Notes under the pieces: generated by a model
Told to the model about the DNA's origin: nothing
What the model saw: only the letters and a program-made list of their open reading frames with translations
Database searches by the model: none
Translations under genes and position numbers: made by a program
Source of the DNA: Xanthostigma xanthostigma
Taxonomy: Eukaryota; Arthropoda; Insecta; Raphidioptera; Raphidiidae
Reading direction: 5' to 3'
NCBI GenBank assembly: GCA_963575645.1
Contig: OY754469.1
Coordinates: 40,382,753-40,446,752 of the forward strand
Length of the DNA stretch: 64,000 bases
Part shown: one piece after another, positions 22,657-32,581 of the stretch
Layout: every line of letters begins with the position of its first letter
Numbering within the stretch: the first letter of the stretch is position 1

Positions 22657-22849
22657 AATAACAAATAGAGAATAGTTACTTCTCACCACAACAAGCCTAC
22701 CAGCGGATGCACACCCCGAGAGCCACGCTCCCATCCTCAGCAATACACTAAAGTTTAGTGTATTGCTGAAGATGAGAGCATAGCCCCCGAAACGCACACC
22801 CACCAACAAACCCGCCGCGGCAAGAAGCAACCATTCTCTATTTGTTATT
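22657..22849 (-). ncRNA. Same 3'UTR hairpin in the left Penelope copy
   Basis: Mirror image of 26336-26528 with the same sequence, so the G.U pattern predates the duplication of the two copies. Confidence 0.88.
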
Positions 22850-22870
22850 CTTAATAAACTAATTTTTAAA

Positions 22871-24612
22871 TTATTTCCTCTTATTACGTTTATAGTCTAA
22901 CAAAATGTCATTATATAAAATACTTAGATTATTGGTGTCCGTCCTTTTATTCATAGTGTCATTAATTTTTATGTAGATCATCTCACTAACATTACGTTTC
23001 CACCAATTTTTTTCTTTATCTAAAATTGTCACATTGTCAAACATAAAATTATGATGTTGTTCAAAGTAGTGAGATGCTAACGCTGTCTTATTCTCTTTCA
23101 TTATGTTAATATTCTTACAATCATAAATATGTTGTTTAACTCTATTTTCTAAATATTGCTTAGTTTGCCCTATATAACACAGTCCACAACTACAAGGTAT
23201 TTTATAAACTAATCCTGATTGCTGCTGTTTATTAACTGGATCTTTTAACCTGGAATACACAGAATTTACTCTTAAGATGTTATAAAATGCTAATCTTACA
23301 TTAGTTCCTATGAAACACCTATCTACTCTATGTGATAATTCTGCTATATACGGAAACCTGCAATATTTTATATTATTAATTCTATTGGCATCTACAATTA
23401 TATTCTCCTTCCAGTTCCCTTTAAATCTATTTATAATATTATTAACAAAAGATAAATCATAATTATTGTTCAGCAACATATTTCTGATCTTCTTAAAATT
23501 AGCTTCATGGAATTCACTACTACTCAGCCTAACCATTCTATTTAGCAGGCCTTTAATCATACCAATTTTTTGCGATCTCGGGTGGTTAGATTTCCAATTC
23601 AATAATCTACCCGAACTTATTGGTTTTACGTACCAATCTGTAACTAATTTACTATCTGATCTTTTCACTAGAACGTCCAAGAAGGACAAACTATTTTCTT
23701 TCTCCTTCTCCATAGTAAACTGAATGTTGTTATCAAAACTATTAAATGAATCTAATATATTATCTACTTCGCCTGCTGGTATCGCCGCAATAGTGTCATC
23801 CACATATAATTTCAAGAAATGAACATCAAACGGTAACACTGAGAGAATTTGACTAATGACGTAATTCATAACTAAATTAGCTATGACTGGACTCGCTGGA
23901 TTGCCCATGCTGCTGCCTTCAACCTGCGCGTAAAACTTCCCTTGGTACACAAAATAACTTGAGTCATAACAGAATATGATAAGTTCTATTAAAACTTCTT
24001 TTGGAATCTTCATCAGATGTTCAAAATTATCCCAGGTTTCTTCTATTACTCTCAGTACCAAATCTCGTTTTACATTTGTGAACAACGACACCACGTCTAA
24101 TGAAATTAATACATAATCTTCTGGTAGGGTAACTGTTTTACTAAATTCCACGAAGTCAAAAGAATTTTTTACATTATATCGGAAAGTTTCTATTACTGGA
24201 GAAAGTATTTCATGTAGTAATCTTGCTAAATTGTAGCTCGGGGAATTAACACAACTGACTACCGGACGCAAGTTACAATTTTGTTTATGTGTTTTTCTCA
24301 ATCCATATATCCTAGGCGCCACGGTGTTATTCGCCTTTAGCTGCTTTTCTTGATGTTCTTCCACGATTCCATCTGCTACCAACCTTTCCACTAGACTATT
24401 AGCAACCTTTTGCCATTTACTTGTCGGGTCTTTTTTCAGTAACTTATACGTCGAGCTGTCATCAATCATTTTTTGCATCTCTCTATCATATTCTTCTTTC
24501 AACATGACCACCGTTGTGTTCCCCTTGTCAGCTCGTGCAACTATTATTTCCGGTCTTTCCTTAAGGAACTTCCTAGTAATATGTAAGTTATCGATGAAAA
24601 CCTTTTGACTCA
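22871..24612 (-). CDS. Penelope-like RT / GIY-YIG endonuclease, 5'-truncated (left copy)
   Basis: Encodes about 580 residues of the single Penelope polyprotein, starting mid-protein at the copy junction (SQKVFIDNLHIT precedes the part shared with the right copy). It is open to its natural stop. The domains match the right copy: a segment with ADKGN, reverse transcriptase motifs A (SLDVVSLFTN), B (GSSMGNPASP) and C (YVDD), then a GIY-YIG nuclease. The frame stays open across the junction to 24712 only because it reads the antisense of the right copy; that extension is an artefact and no start codon is left. The true N-terminus is missing, so the copy is probably nonautonomous although RT and nuclease look intact. 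Confidence 0.85.
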
Positions 24613-26314
24613 GAAGTTCCTTAAGGAAAGACCGGAAATAATAGTTGCACGAGCTGACAAGGGGAACACAACGGTGGTCATGTTGAAAGAAGAATATGAT
24701 AGAGAGATGCAAAAAATGATTGATGACAGCTCGACGTATAAGTTACTGAAAAAAGACCCGACAAGTAAATGGCAAAAGGTTGCTAATAGTCTAGTGGAAA
24801 GGTTGGTAGCAGATGGAATCGTGGAAGAACATCAAGAAAAGCAGCTAAAGGCGAATAACACCGTGGCGCCTAGGATATATGGATTGAGAAAAACACATAA
24901 ACAAAATTGTAACTTGCGTCCGGTAGTCAGTTGTGTTAATTCCCCGAGCTACAATTTAGCAAGATTACTACATGAAATACTTTCTCCAGTAATAGAAACT
25001 TTCCGATATAATGTAAAAAATTCTTTTGACTTCGTGGAATTTAGTAAAACAGTTACCCTACCAGAAGATTATGTATTAATTTCATTAGACGTGGTGTCGT
25101 TGTTCACAAATGTAAAACGAGATTTGGTACTGAGAGTAATAGAAGAAACCTGGGATAATTTTGAACATCTGATGAAGATTCCAAAAGAAGTTTTAATAGA
25201 ACTTATCATATTCTGTTATGACTCAAGTTATTTTGTGTACCAAGGGAAGTTTTACGCGCAGGTTGAAGGCAGCAGCATGGGCAATCCAGCGAGTCCAGTC
25301 ATAGCTAATTTAGTTATGAATTACGTCATTAGTCAAATTCTCTCAGTGTTACCGTTTGATGTTCATTTCTTGAAATTATATGTGGATGACACTATTGCGG
25401 CGATACCAGCAGGCGAAGTAGATAATATATTAGATTCATTTAATAGTTTTGATAACAACATTCAGTTTACTATGGAGAAGGAGAAAGAAAATAGTTTGTC
25501 CTTCTTGGACGTTCTAGTGAAAAGATCAGATAGTAAATTAGTTACAGATTGGTACGTAAAACCAATAAGTTCGGGTAGATTATTGAATTGGAAATCTAAC
25601 CACCCGAGATCGCAAAAAATTGGTATGATTAAAGGCCTGCTAAATAGAATGGTTAGGCTGAGTAGTAGTGAATTCCATGAAGCTAATTTTAAGAAGATCA
25701 GAAATATGTTGCTGAACAATAATTATGATTTATCTTTTGTTAATAATATTATAAATAGATTTAAAGGGAACTGGAAGGAGAATATAATTGTAGATGCCAA
25801 TAGAATTAATAATATAAAATATTGCAGGTTTCCGTATATAGCAGAATTATCACATAGAGTAGATAGGTGTTTCATAGGAACTAATGTAAGATTAGCATTT
25901 TATAACATCTTAAGAGTAAATTCTGTGTATTCCAGGTTAAAAGATCCAGTTAATAAACAGCAGCAATCAGGATTAGTTTATAAAATACCTTGTAGTTGTG
26001 GACTGTGTTATATAGGGCAAACTAAGCAATATTTAGAAAATAGAGTTAAACAACATATTTATGATTGTAAGAATATTAACATAATGAAAGAGAATAAGAC
26101 AGCGTTAGCATCTCACTACTTTGAACAACATCATAATTTTATGTTTGACAATGTGACAATTTTAGATAAAGAAAAAAATTGGTGGAAACGTAATGTTAGT
26201 GAGATGATCTACATAAAAATTAATGACACTATGAATAAAAGGACGGACACCAATAATCTAAGTATTTTATATAATGACATTTTGTTAGACTATAAACGTA
26301 ATAAGAGGAAATAA
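24613..26314 (+). CDS. Penelope-like RT / GIY-YIG endonuclease, 5'-truncated (right copy)
   Basis: About 566 codons in frame from the junction to the stop at 26312-26314. Numbering from the nearby in-frame TTG at 24605, ADKGN lies at 17-21; RT motif A D162 (LISLDVVSLF); motif B about 222-231 (GSSMGNPASP); motif C YVDD 259-262, the metal-binding aspartates. The GIY-YIG domain starts near 457 (VYKIPC..C...YIGQT), with R480, H504 and E533 as likely catalytic or structural residues and Cys 463/465/468/488 as the Cys cluster typical of the Penelope nuclease. No stops or frameshifts, and it is identical in translation to the left copy, so both derive from one recent event. The N-terminal part found in full-length elements is absent. 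Confidence 0.9.
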
Positions 26315-26335
26315 TTTAAAAATTAGTTTATTAAG

Positions 26336-26528
26336 AATAACAAATAGAGAATGGTTGCTTCTTGCCGCGGCGGGTTTGTTGGTGGGTGTGCGTTTCGGGG
26401 GCTATGCTCTCATCTTCAGCAATACACTAAACTTTAGTGTATTGCTGAGGATGGGAGCGTGGCTCTCGGGGTGTGCATCCGCTGGTAGGCTTGTTGTGGT
26501 GAGAAGTAACTATTCTCTATTTGTTATT
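26336..26528 (+). ncRNA. 95-bp 3'UTR hairpin, all irregular pairs are G.U
   Basis: Positions 26336-26430 pair with 26434-26528 (i pairs with 52864-i) with no bulge and no mismatch on the sense strand. I count 66 Watson-Crick and 29 G.U pairs; 15 of the G residues are on the 5' arm and 14 on the 3' arm. It starts 22 nt after the RT stop codon. On the antisense strand the same 29 positions would be A.C mismatches, so the structure acts in the sense transcript. See finding. Confidence 0.9.
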
Positions 26529-26944
26529 AGATTCAAACCACAGTGCTCCTAATATTTTTGTTATTAAGAATGATTAATTTGAATATGACAGTATCAATGT
26601 TTGATTAATGTTGGACTAGATGGCGCTAACAACGTAGGACTAATGTTTGTATGTAATAAAGTAGAGTATAGAGAGCCGAAGGTTTGAAAGATGGGTTTAC
26701 TGTTTACCATGAGACACAAATTCCACATGGTGTATTTTATGTATTTTATTTCTATATTTATTTCTGGTATTAATTTTAACTAATTTATCAGTTTTGTTAA
26801 TGTTGTAAAAAGATGTATGACTTGGACGACTGTGCATTATGGGATGGTGATTATTTTAATTCGTATTATGGTAAATATTGAATTGTAATAATTATTGTGC
26901 CAATGTAGTGGTTAAGTAAGTACATATGTAATTTTTTCAGATGC

Positions 26945-26973
26945 CTGAGGAAGGTCTAATAAAGACCGAAACG
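26945..26973 (+). ncRNA. Hammerhead-like ribozyme core near Penelope 3' end (right copy)
   Basis: CTGAGGA, one extra A, stem GGTCT/AGACC with loop aataa, then GAAACG. Compared with the family 2 motif (GATCC/GGATC) two base pairs of the stem have changed on both sides, i.e. compensatory change, which supports a real RNA stem. Cleavage site and stem I are not resolved. Confidence 0.55.
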
Positions 26974-27088
26974 TTGCAGAAATAATAAAGTGATTATTAT
27001 TTACCATCTTATCTAGTCCACATTCCTGATATTATTAATATATATTTATAATTATGGATGATAATAACAACAACAAGTACATTTATTT

Positions 27089-27900
27089 TCAAGTCACTGG
27101 TGTTTGCCCTCAATTAATAATATAAAGCGGACATTACGTGGTATTCGGCCACGGCACATATCCAGCGTCGTAACAACATTACGCACTAGTTATATATAGT
27201 GTTTTTTGGCCTGCACCCTATAAAATGGCTACCTTTCACTTCATTCGAAAAAATTTGTCAGTTCACATTTGAGCAAGCGTTATTTCTAATAGCTTATAAA
27301 AAATGCAACTTGGCAGACGGTGATTAACTATAGGAAATTGGTATAGTGCGATCAATTTTGTTTTACTTTACCGTCCTAGTGCGTAATGAATCACGTTACG
27401 TGCCGGTATAAATGCATTGTAGCTAGGGGAGGAGGACAAAAAACAATAAACAAACTGATCTGTAATTGTTTCGAAGTTTAGTTGAAAGCACGAAGTCTTT
27501 AACCAGGAGAAGTAGCTTCGTATGCTCGCCGTGTTTCGAGACGGACCGTTTTCTGGCGCACGCGAGATGGCGCTGTTATCACTACCTGGGAAAACTTCGG
27601 TTCTTTTCACCTGTTTTCGCCATAGTAACCAAAGTTGTTTAACTTCACAGACACTACACGCATGTAAGCCATGAACGTAAACGTTAACCAGTAGCTGATG
27701 CTAATATTGGTTCATGTCATGGAACAGATATCGGTCCATCGCTACGCTCGAGCTGGTTCTCCTGATTATGACTTCGTGGTTGAAAGATTTTACTGCTGCA
27801 ACCTTTTGTTTTTCAAAAATAAATACATTTAACTTACGACGATTACAATAATTTGAGAAGCAAAGCAATATAATCTACCTAAATTTTTAATGTAGTAATA
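27089..27900. other. Downstream flank of Penelope pair; contains repeat family F at 27499-27615
   Basis: The block from about 27499 to 27615 (cgtgtttcgagacggaccgt, then tctggcgcacgcgagatgg and ttatcactacctg) recurs at 53217-53332 in the same orientation. The rest is unique. A tataaaatgg box near 27220 is not tied to any gene. Confidence 0.6.
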
Positions 27901-28395
27901 GGTCATATGCATGATTTTTTTTTATATTTTTAATAGATTATTTAGTCAACCATAATACGGAAAAAAATTGATAATCATTTAAAAATGTAATATTATCATA
28001 AGAAAAAAAATATTAAATTCCACATTCAAAAATAGACAGTTTAAACAATCGGCCATGTTCGCGGGCTTATGTGATGTCATGATATACGATGCATGCCAAC
28101 CTTGATGTCAAATTGTCAATGTTCTAAATGAAGTTTATTTGTTGTTTTCTCTAAATACTGACATAATCTTACTGTGAGACGACACAGTCGTCATGAAAAC
28201 TGTTGTTGATATATACTCTGACGTCACGATGCGTTTTGAAAATTCGAAAGTAGCGCTTATTTTCTACATTTCTTTTTTATTATTTGTATTTTTTCAGTGA
28301 TTAGATTAATAAAATAACCATTACGTTATGATCAAGAACTAAAATATATTTCGAAATAAAAATTTTAACCAATTTGGAGTTTTATGCATATGACC
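27901..28395. mobile_element. MITE, mariner-like, second copy (495 bp), empty-site reference
   Basis: Same TIR (GGTCATATGCATGA) and interior as 5091-6061, flanked by TA at 27899-27900 and 28396-28397. It lacks the GGG-ended insertion, so it shows the pre-insertion sequence with a single TTG. Confidence 0.88.
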
Positions 28396-28669
28396 TATTA
28401 CTCATTAAATGACATAATCCAGAAATAGGGCAAAAAATACATTTGTCAGTGTCGGGCTTTATATTTTTCTTGAATCGGCTGTACACAATACGTGCAAAAC
28501 CAAAGATCAAACAACGTCAAACATTCTGAAATTAAATAAATTAGCTACAACGTCTTTGGACAATTCGCTGCATGTTAGTATTCTAACGATTAGACTATTT
28601 GTTAATTTAAGCATTTATAAATAGATATACCATAATAAGGTTATTTAAATAAGTAAATCTTTATGTACA

Positions 28670-28675
28670 TTTATT
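28670..28675 (-). promoter_or_regulatory. AATAAA polyadenylation signal of the CDK-inhibitor gene
   Basis: Canonical AATAAA on the minus strand about 30 nt after the stop codon at 28706-28708. Position fits a very short 3'UTR; more distal sites cannot be excluded. Confidence 0.55.
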
Positions 28676-28705
28676 ATAATATCTATGTAGGAATATTGAG
28701 TATCA

Positions 28706-28824
28706 TCATTTTACCGATTTCTTAGTTCGTTTTTGATTTGGTGACTTTTTTAGCGGCGATGATTTCATCGTTTTTGAAGAGGCCGGCTTTTCTATTCTAA
28801 CGAATTTGCTCACTTTCCAAAAAT
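28706..28824 (-). CDS. dap: Dacapo/p21-like CDK inhibitor, terminal exon
   Basis: The acceptor tttttttgtttcag precedes 28824. The first two bases (AT) complete the codon left open by exon 1 (G|AT, Asp133), and 38 further codons follow to a TGA. The joined sequence reads QLQITDFW then KVSK, i.e. Q128-x-x-I131-T132-D133-F134-W135 with K139 at the +4 position. This is a PCNA-binding PIP box with the TD motif and basic +4 residue that define a CRL4-Cdt2 degron. Trp in place of the usual second Phe/Tyr is unusual. The tail has SPLKK and SPNQK (possible CDK sites) and a basic end, KRTKK, as a nuclear localisation candidate. Drosophila Dacapo is known to be degraded through such a degron in S phase. 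The exact in-phase rebuilding of the motif is strong evidence that these two exons belong together. Confidence 0.82.
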
Positions 28825-29274
28825 CTGAAACAAAAAAATCAAAATTAATTTTTGCAACAACTAGACAATTATTTTATTATATCAATACCAAAATAAGATT
28901 TCAAAAAGCTGAGTATCTTTTTCAGTACAATCACCGGATATTCGAATCAACTATACAAACAACAACTTGAATTGCGCAGATCATGACAAATTACTTAAAC
29001 TCAATTAGAAGCCCAAATATTTCTAGAACTTCGTCAAATAAACTGAAAACTATTAAACAAAAATATTTTTGGAACTTTATACAGGTAATATTTTTAATAA
29101 AAAAATGTGGGCGCGTATACTTAAGCACGCGTGTTAAAAGCTAGAAGTTATACATATCTTTGGAATGTAAATATAGGTATATCTTTTTGTAATGGAATAA
29201 AAAATCACTTGACATCTGTCGTATTCAGGATTGTACATTTTCGATCACTATAAACAGGCTTAATATCACAATCT
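28825..29274. other. 3' end of the 20-kb intron; no element recognised
   Basis: Unique AT-rich sequence next to the terminal exon. A pyrimidine tract directly precedes the acceptor. No alternative exon seen. Confidence 0.4.
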
Positions 29275-29645
29275 ATACATATAAAATTCTCGTGTCACAA
29301 TTTTGGCCGCGCTAATCTCCGAAACCACTGAACCGATTTTAATGAAACTTTGTAAATGTGTCTTGCTTGGTGCAACTTACGCTATAGGATAGTTTTTATT
29401 AAATATTTTGTACAAAATTACGGTGTTTTCTCAAAAAAAAAACTAATTTAGTATCATGTAGCGACATCTGACAGAATTTTCTCAAAGCTATTAGTTCAGA
29501 AGCAAACAAAAAAAACTGTTTATAGTACCAAGTAGCGACATCTGTTAGAATTCGTTCAAAGCGATTAATTCAGAAGCAAATCTGATAGAATTTGCTCAAA
29601 GCTATTAGTTCAGATGCCGGGTTGCAAACGAAATACATTTTGCGG
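29275..29645 (+). mobile_element. Helitron-like repeat, type 2, truncated copy
   Basis: Shares gcgctaatctccgaaaccac, gcaacttacgctataggata and tattttgtacaaaattacgg with 38883-39560 and, inverted, 45419-45775. The segment around gcgacatctgayagaattt-ctcaaagct is itself repeated two or three times inside the copy. The CTAG end seen at 45419 is missing here. Confidence 0.65.
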
Positions 29646-29751
29646 AATTATTATAGATAGTTAGATAGATATTTATTTAGTCAGTCGAGATTTACAAAAT
29701 CTATTTGAACTGTCATAAACACAAAATAAAACATTTAAAATACAATCAGAT

Positions 29752-30306
29752 CAGCGTTGCCAGACGTCCCGATTTTGGCGGGACGTCCCGATTTTTAAAT
29801 CAAAATTAAATATCCCGCGCGGGACAGGCTCAGTCCCGCTTTTCGGGGATAACTTTAAAAGAAGTTAAATCTTCACAGAAATATCATGAATAAGTAATTC
29901 TTATAAATAATTATTCTCTTATTGTAAGTTGCAATTTGTAACACTCACTCCACAGACTATTGTTTGAAACGCCATATTTTTCTGATGAATAAAACTTTTT
30001 TTGATTTTGATTTTTGTTTTTGTTTTTTTTTTTTTTTATTCTGAAGACGAATAAGACTCAACTATTAAACGATAAATCTGATTTAAAATATTAGGTATAT
30101 TTTTATTAAAATACATTTTCTATGGCTATTTTTGCTATCTATTGTCACGTAAACGTAATTTTAATTCAAATAAAAAGATAAACATTTGAAAACTTCTGAT
30201 TATATACGTTTTTTTACTATGTCCCGCTTTCGACGAAAGAATCCCGCTGTTTTCACTCAAAGAGTTCTAAAATCCCGACTTGGCAAAAAAAAAACTGGCA
30301 ACGCTG
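29752..30306 (-). mobile_element. hAT-type MITE, copy 2, 8-bp target duplication
   Basis: Ends CAGCGTTGCCAG (left) and CTGGCAACGCTG (right). The flanking AATCAGAT is duplicated at 29744-29751 and 30307-30314. 555 bp, inverted relative to copies 1 and 3, without the foldback insert of copy 1. Confidence 0.95.
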
Positions 30307-30314
30307 AATCAGAT

Positions 30315-31616
30315 ACACATTAAAATTTAATAAAATGTCCAACCTAGCAGCCAAATCTAGCCTCGTGTGCATCGAGCTTTACCAACAGGACATAATAAGT
30401 AAATAATCCTATACTTTAGTTCACAAAAAATGATAAGAATAAGACAAAGGGATTAACCATGAAACATTAGGAACCCGGACAAACACACTTGGATTAAAAC
30501 AGCTCCTATTTCTAAATTAATCCGTTAGACTAAACATAACCCATTGGGGTTGAACTCTTCAAAGTCTTCCTGTATGTCAAAACACGAAGGGTTTCCGAAT
30601 GACAAAATGCCCATATACCACATGTCGTGTGTTTCATCTAATATGTGCATCACGATAGGTAAAAGTACTGGCTAATTGAATATTGAAACGAAGGTAAGTA
30701 ATACATTGTATTACCTAATGTAGCGTTTATAATAAATGCAATTAGCTGGATAAATGCGGGCATATTTACGTCATAAGAATCATCTCATGAGTCATGAATG
30801 CATGTAAAATCATCAACATCTGGTCATTAAACATCAAAGAAAGCCCACAGTGCACACTAGATACCTGTATACGTATATATTCAGCTAATATATAAAAAAA
30901 AATGAACCAGAGTACTTGTACTTGAATTTTTTAAATTATATGTAGAACGAAAATGCACGTCAATTTGAGCAAATCTCAATCTGAGAAACATTGAACGATT
31001 CATTGAAGCGCACTAATTTACTAACGTTGAAAAATGGAGGGAACTTTGATAATAATCAATACAATATCTCTTTCTTTATCTATCCAAAAGATTGTCGGTA
31101 ATAACACAATATAAAAAGTATGTTTATATTTGCATAAAACATAATGAATCTCGTATACCTATATGCATACTGATAAAACTGATAATTATTTCAAGGATAT
31201 GATATTACAATTTAAACGGCCTTGAAATGTTTAATTGCCCTCTTAGAACAATTACACAAGTTATTGTTTATATACTTTTTTTTACGTATTGGAACTAATT
31301 TGGGAGAGGAAATATAGATTGTTTGTTTTTGAATTCGCAGAACTGCGAATATTTTAAATTATATACAAAGCTTTAATGTCAATATTTAATTTCATAAAAA
31401 TGAATGTCCTTCAAACGGTTTCTTAACACTATTATAGTACATATTCTTTGAACTCACTGCCTGATTTCTTCATCATCCGCGGACTGCTATTAAAGACATA
31501 GTACCCTAGTTTCATTTTTCAAGTAATATAATTACAAGACTTATTTGGGTCTAGAAAACCCAGAAAACATTTGCGCATTCCTATATCGTTTCAATTCTAT
31601 TTTTACCCGACTAAAG
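30315..31616. other. Intron sequence; no gene recognised
   Basis: A short fragment near 30345-30375 (cagccaaatctagcctcgtg) resembles the end of MITE family D. Otherwise AT-rich and unique. Confidence 0.4.
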
Positions 31617-31913
31617 GCCGCTACATACAACGCTGGTTTTGCCGATAGATTCCTTGCTCGATTTGGATGCTAGGTTTCTAGCGTGCTATGACGATGGATT
31701 TCGTGATGACTTTTGATGTATTCACGTCACACGAGGCGTGGGTTTGGTGCGTGAGCTGTGACGGTTCGAATGTTAACAAAAGTGGACGTTTATTGTCTCT
31801 GAACAGAACACACACTATATATGACGCGATGTTTGTTTGAAGGCGTTTGCCCGTATCTCCCACGTGACAAAAATTCTGTTTCCTGATTGGTTTGTGCTCA
31901 AAACTAGCGGATT
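31617..31913 (+). mobile_element. MITE family D, partial copy
   Basis: Homologous to the left and central parts of 17347-17716 (ctggttttgccgatagattc, aacaaaagtggacgtttatt, cctgattggtttgtgctcaa). The right inverted end is missing. Confidence 0.7.
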
Positions 31914-32581
31914 AAAGCAAAAAAGTCAATATTTTTTTAAGTTTTATTAATATCACACAAGAATACTCACGAAGGGTGTCAAGCAAAATATTAATTCCCA
32001 AACCAATTTTACAATTTTTTTTCAATAAGTATTTCTAAATTTTATTTTTTAACCAGGTATTCGTATTATTTTCAGTGTTATTTTTTAATTATTATGATCC
32101 TGCGGAGTATTTGCCCCCTTTACCCCCCTATCTACACCACTGTACGATAATCCTGGCAGTTGGTGACTTTAAATAAATTAAAAAATTGTTCGTAAGTACG
32201 GGAATATGAGATGATTGGAATTAATGTTCTATTCGAAAATACGTTAAAGAAGTTATTTCCCGCCAACTTTGTATCTTTCTATTTTATAAGTAGACAAAAC
32301 ATCAGCTGTTCATCTTTTTTACGCACATGTAAGTGGTCTTCCTGATCTTCCACTGCATAATAGTAGTGCGTTTGTAATTTTCTTTACCTTCTTTAGATTG
32401 TTCTGTTTGCAGATGAACAGGTGAGAATTCACCTTTGCCAATCGTTCTATATGCCACCCTACACATAGCATGTGCTCGGTTTTTCTTAATGCATTGTTGC
32501 AGCAAGACAAAATGGTTCATGTCCAATTAAAAAAAAAATACCCCGCTAGTCGATTAAAAAGACAGTTCAATTTTTGTGACA
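31914..32581. other. Intron sequence; no gene recognised
   Basis: AT-rich with a C-run near 32110-32130. Small antisense frames at 32302-32526 show no family signal. Confidence 0.35.

Larger units (their letters stand above)
22144..24612 (-). mobile_element. Penelope-like element, left copy of a head-to-head pair
   Basis: Minus-strand copy: 5'-truncated coding region, stop, 3'UTR hairpin, hammerhead-like motif, 3' end. From 22143 to 24572 it is an inverted copy of 24613-27042, exactly 2430 bp in each arm, and every segment compared (both reading frames, hairpin, terminal motif) is identical. The 40 nt at 24573-24612 are extra 5' element sequence present only in this copy. The 13-mer AGTACATTTATTT at 22131-22143 recurs at 27076-27088, a candidate target duplication for the whole pair. 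Confidence 0.9.
24613..27075 (+). mobile_element. Penelope-like element, right copy of a head-to-head pair
   Basis: Plus-strand partner of the left copy. It begins 40 nt further into the element, next to the 12-bp palindrome TTCCTTAAGGAA, a plausible snap-back or template-switch point. It shares 2430 bp with the left arm and continues about 33 bp more at the 3' end (tatatttataattatgg and an aac-rich tail) before the candidate 13-bp target duplication. Head-to-head partial copies are a known habit of Penelope-like elements. Confidence 0.88.

Noticed and set aside
23466-23723. 85-codon frame on the plus strand (mirror at 25462-25719)
   Set aside because: Antisense shadow of the reverse transcriptase gene.
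24613-24712. Extension of the left Penelope frame to an ATG at 24712
   Set aside because: This part reads the antisense strand of the right copy across the junction; it is not Penelope protein sequence and the ATG is accidental.
26355-26552. 65-codon frame after the right Penelope stop (and its mirror at 22633-22830)
   Set aside because: It lies inside the G.U-rich hairpin; the codon pattern follows from the palindrome, with no family resemblance.
22143-27042. Pure assembly artefact (hairpin read) as explanation of the palindrome
   Set aside because: Not excluded, but a 40-nt asymmetric spacer, different outer flanks, a longer 3' tail on one side and a shared 13-mer at the edges argue for a real insertion.
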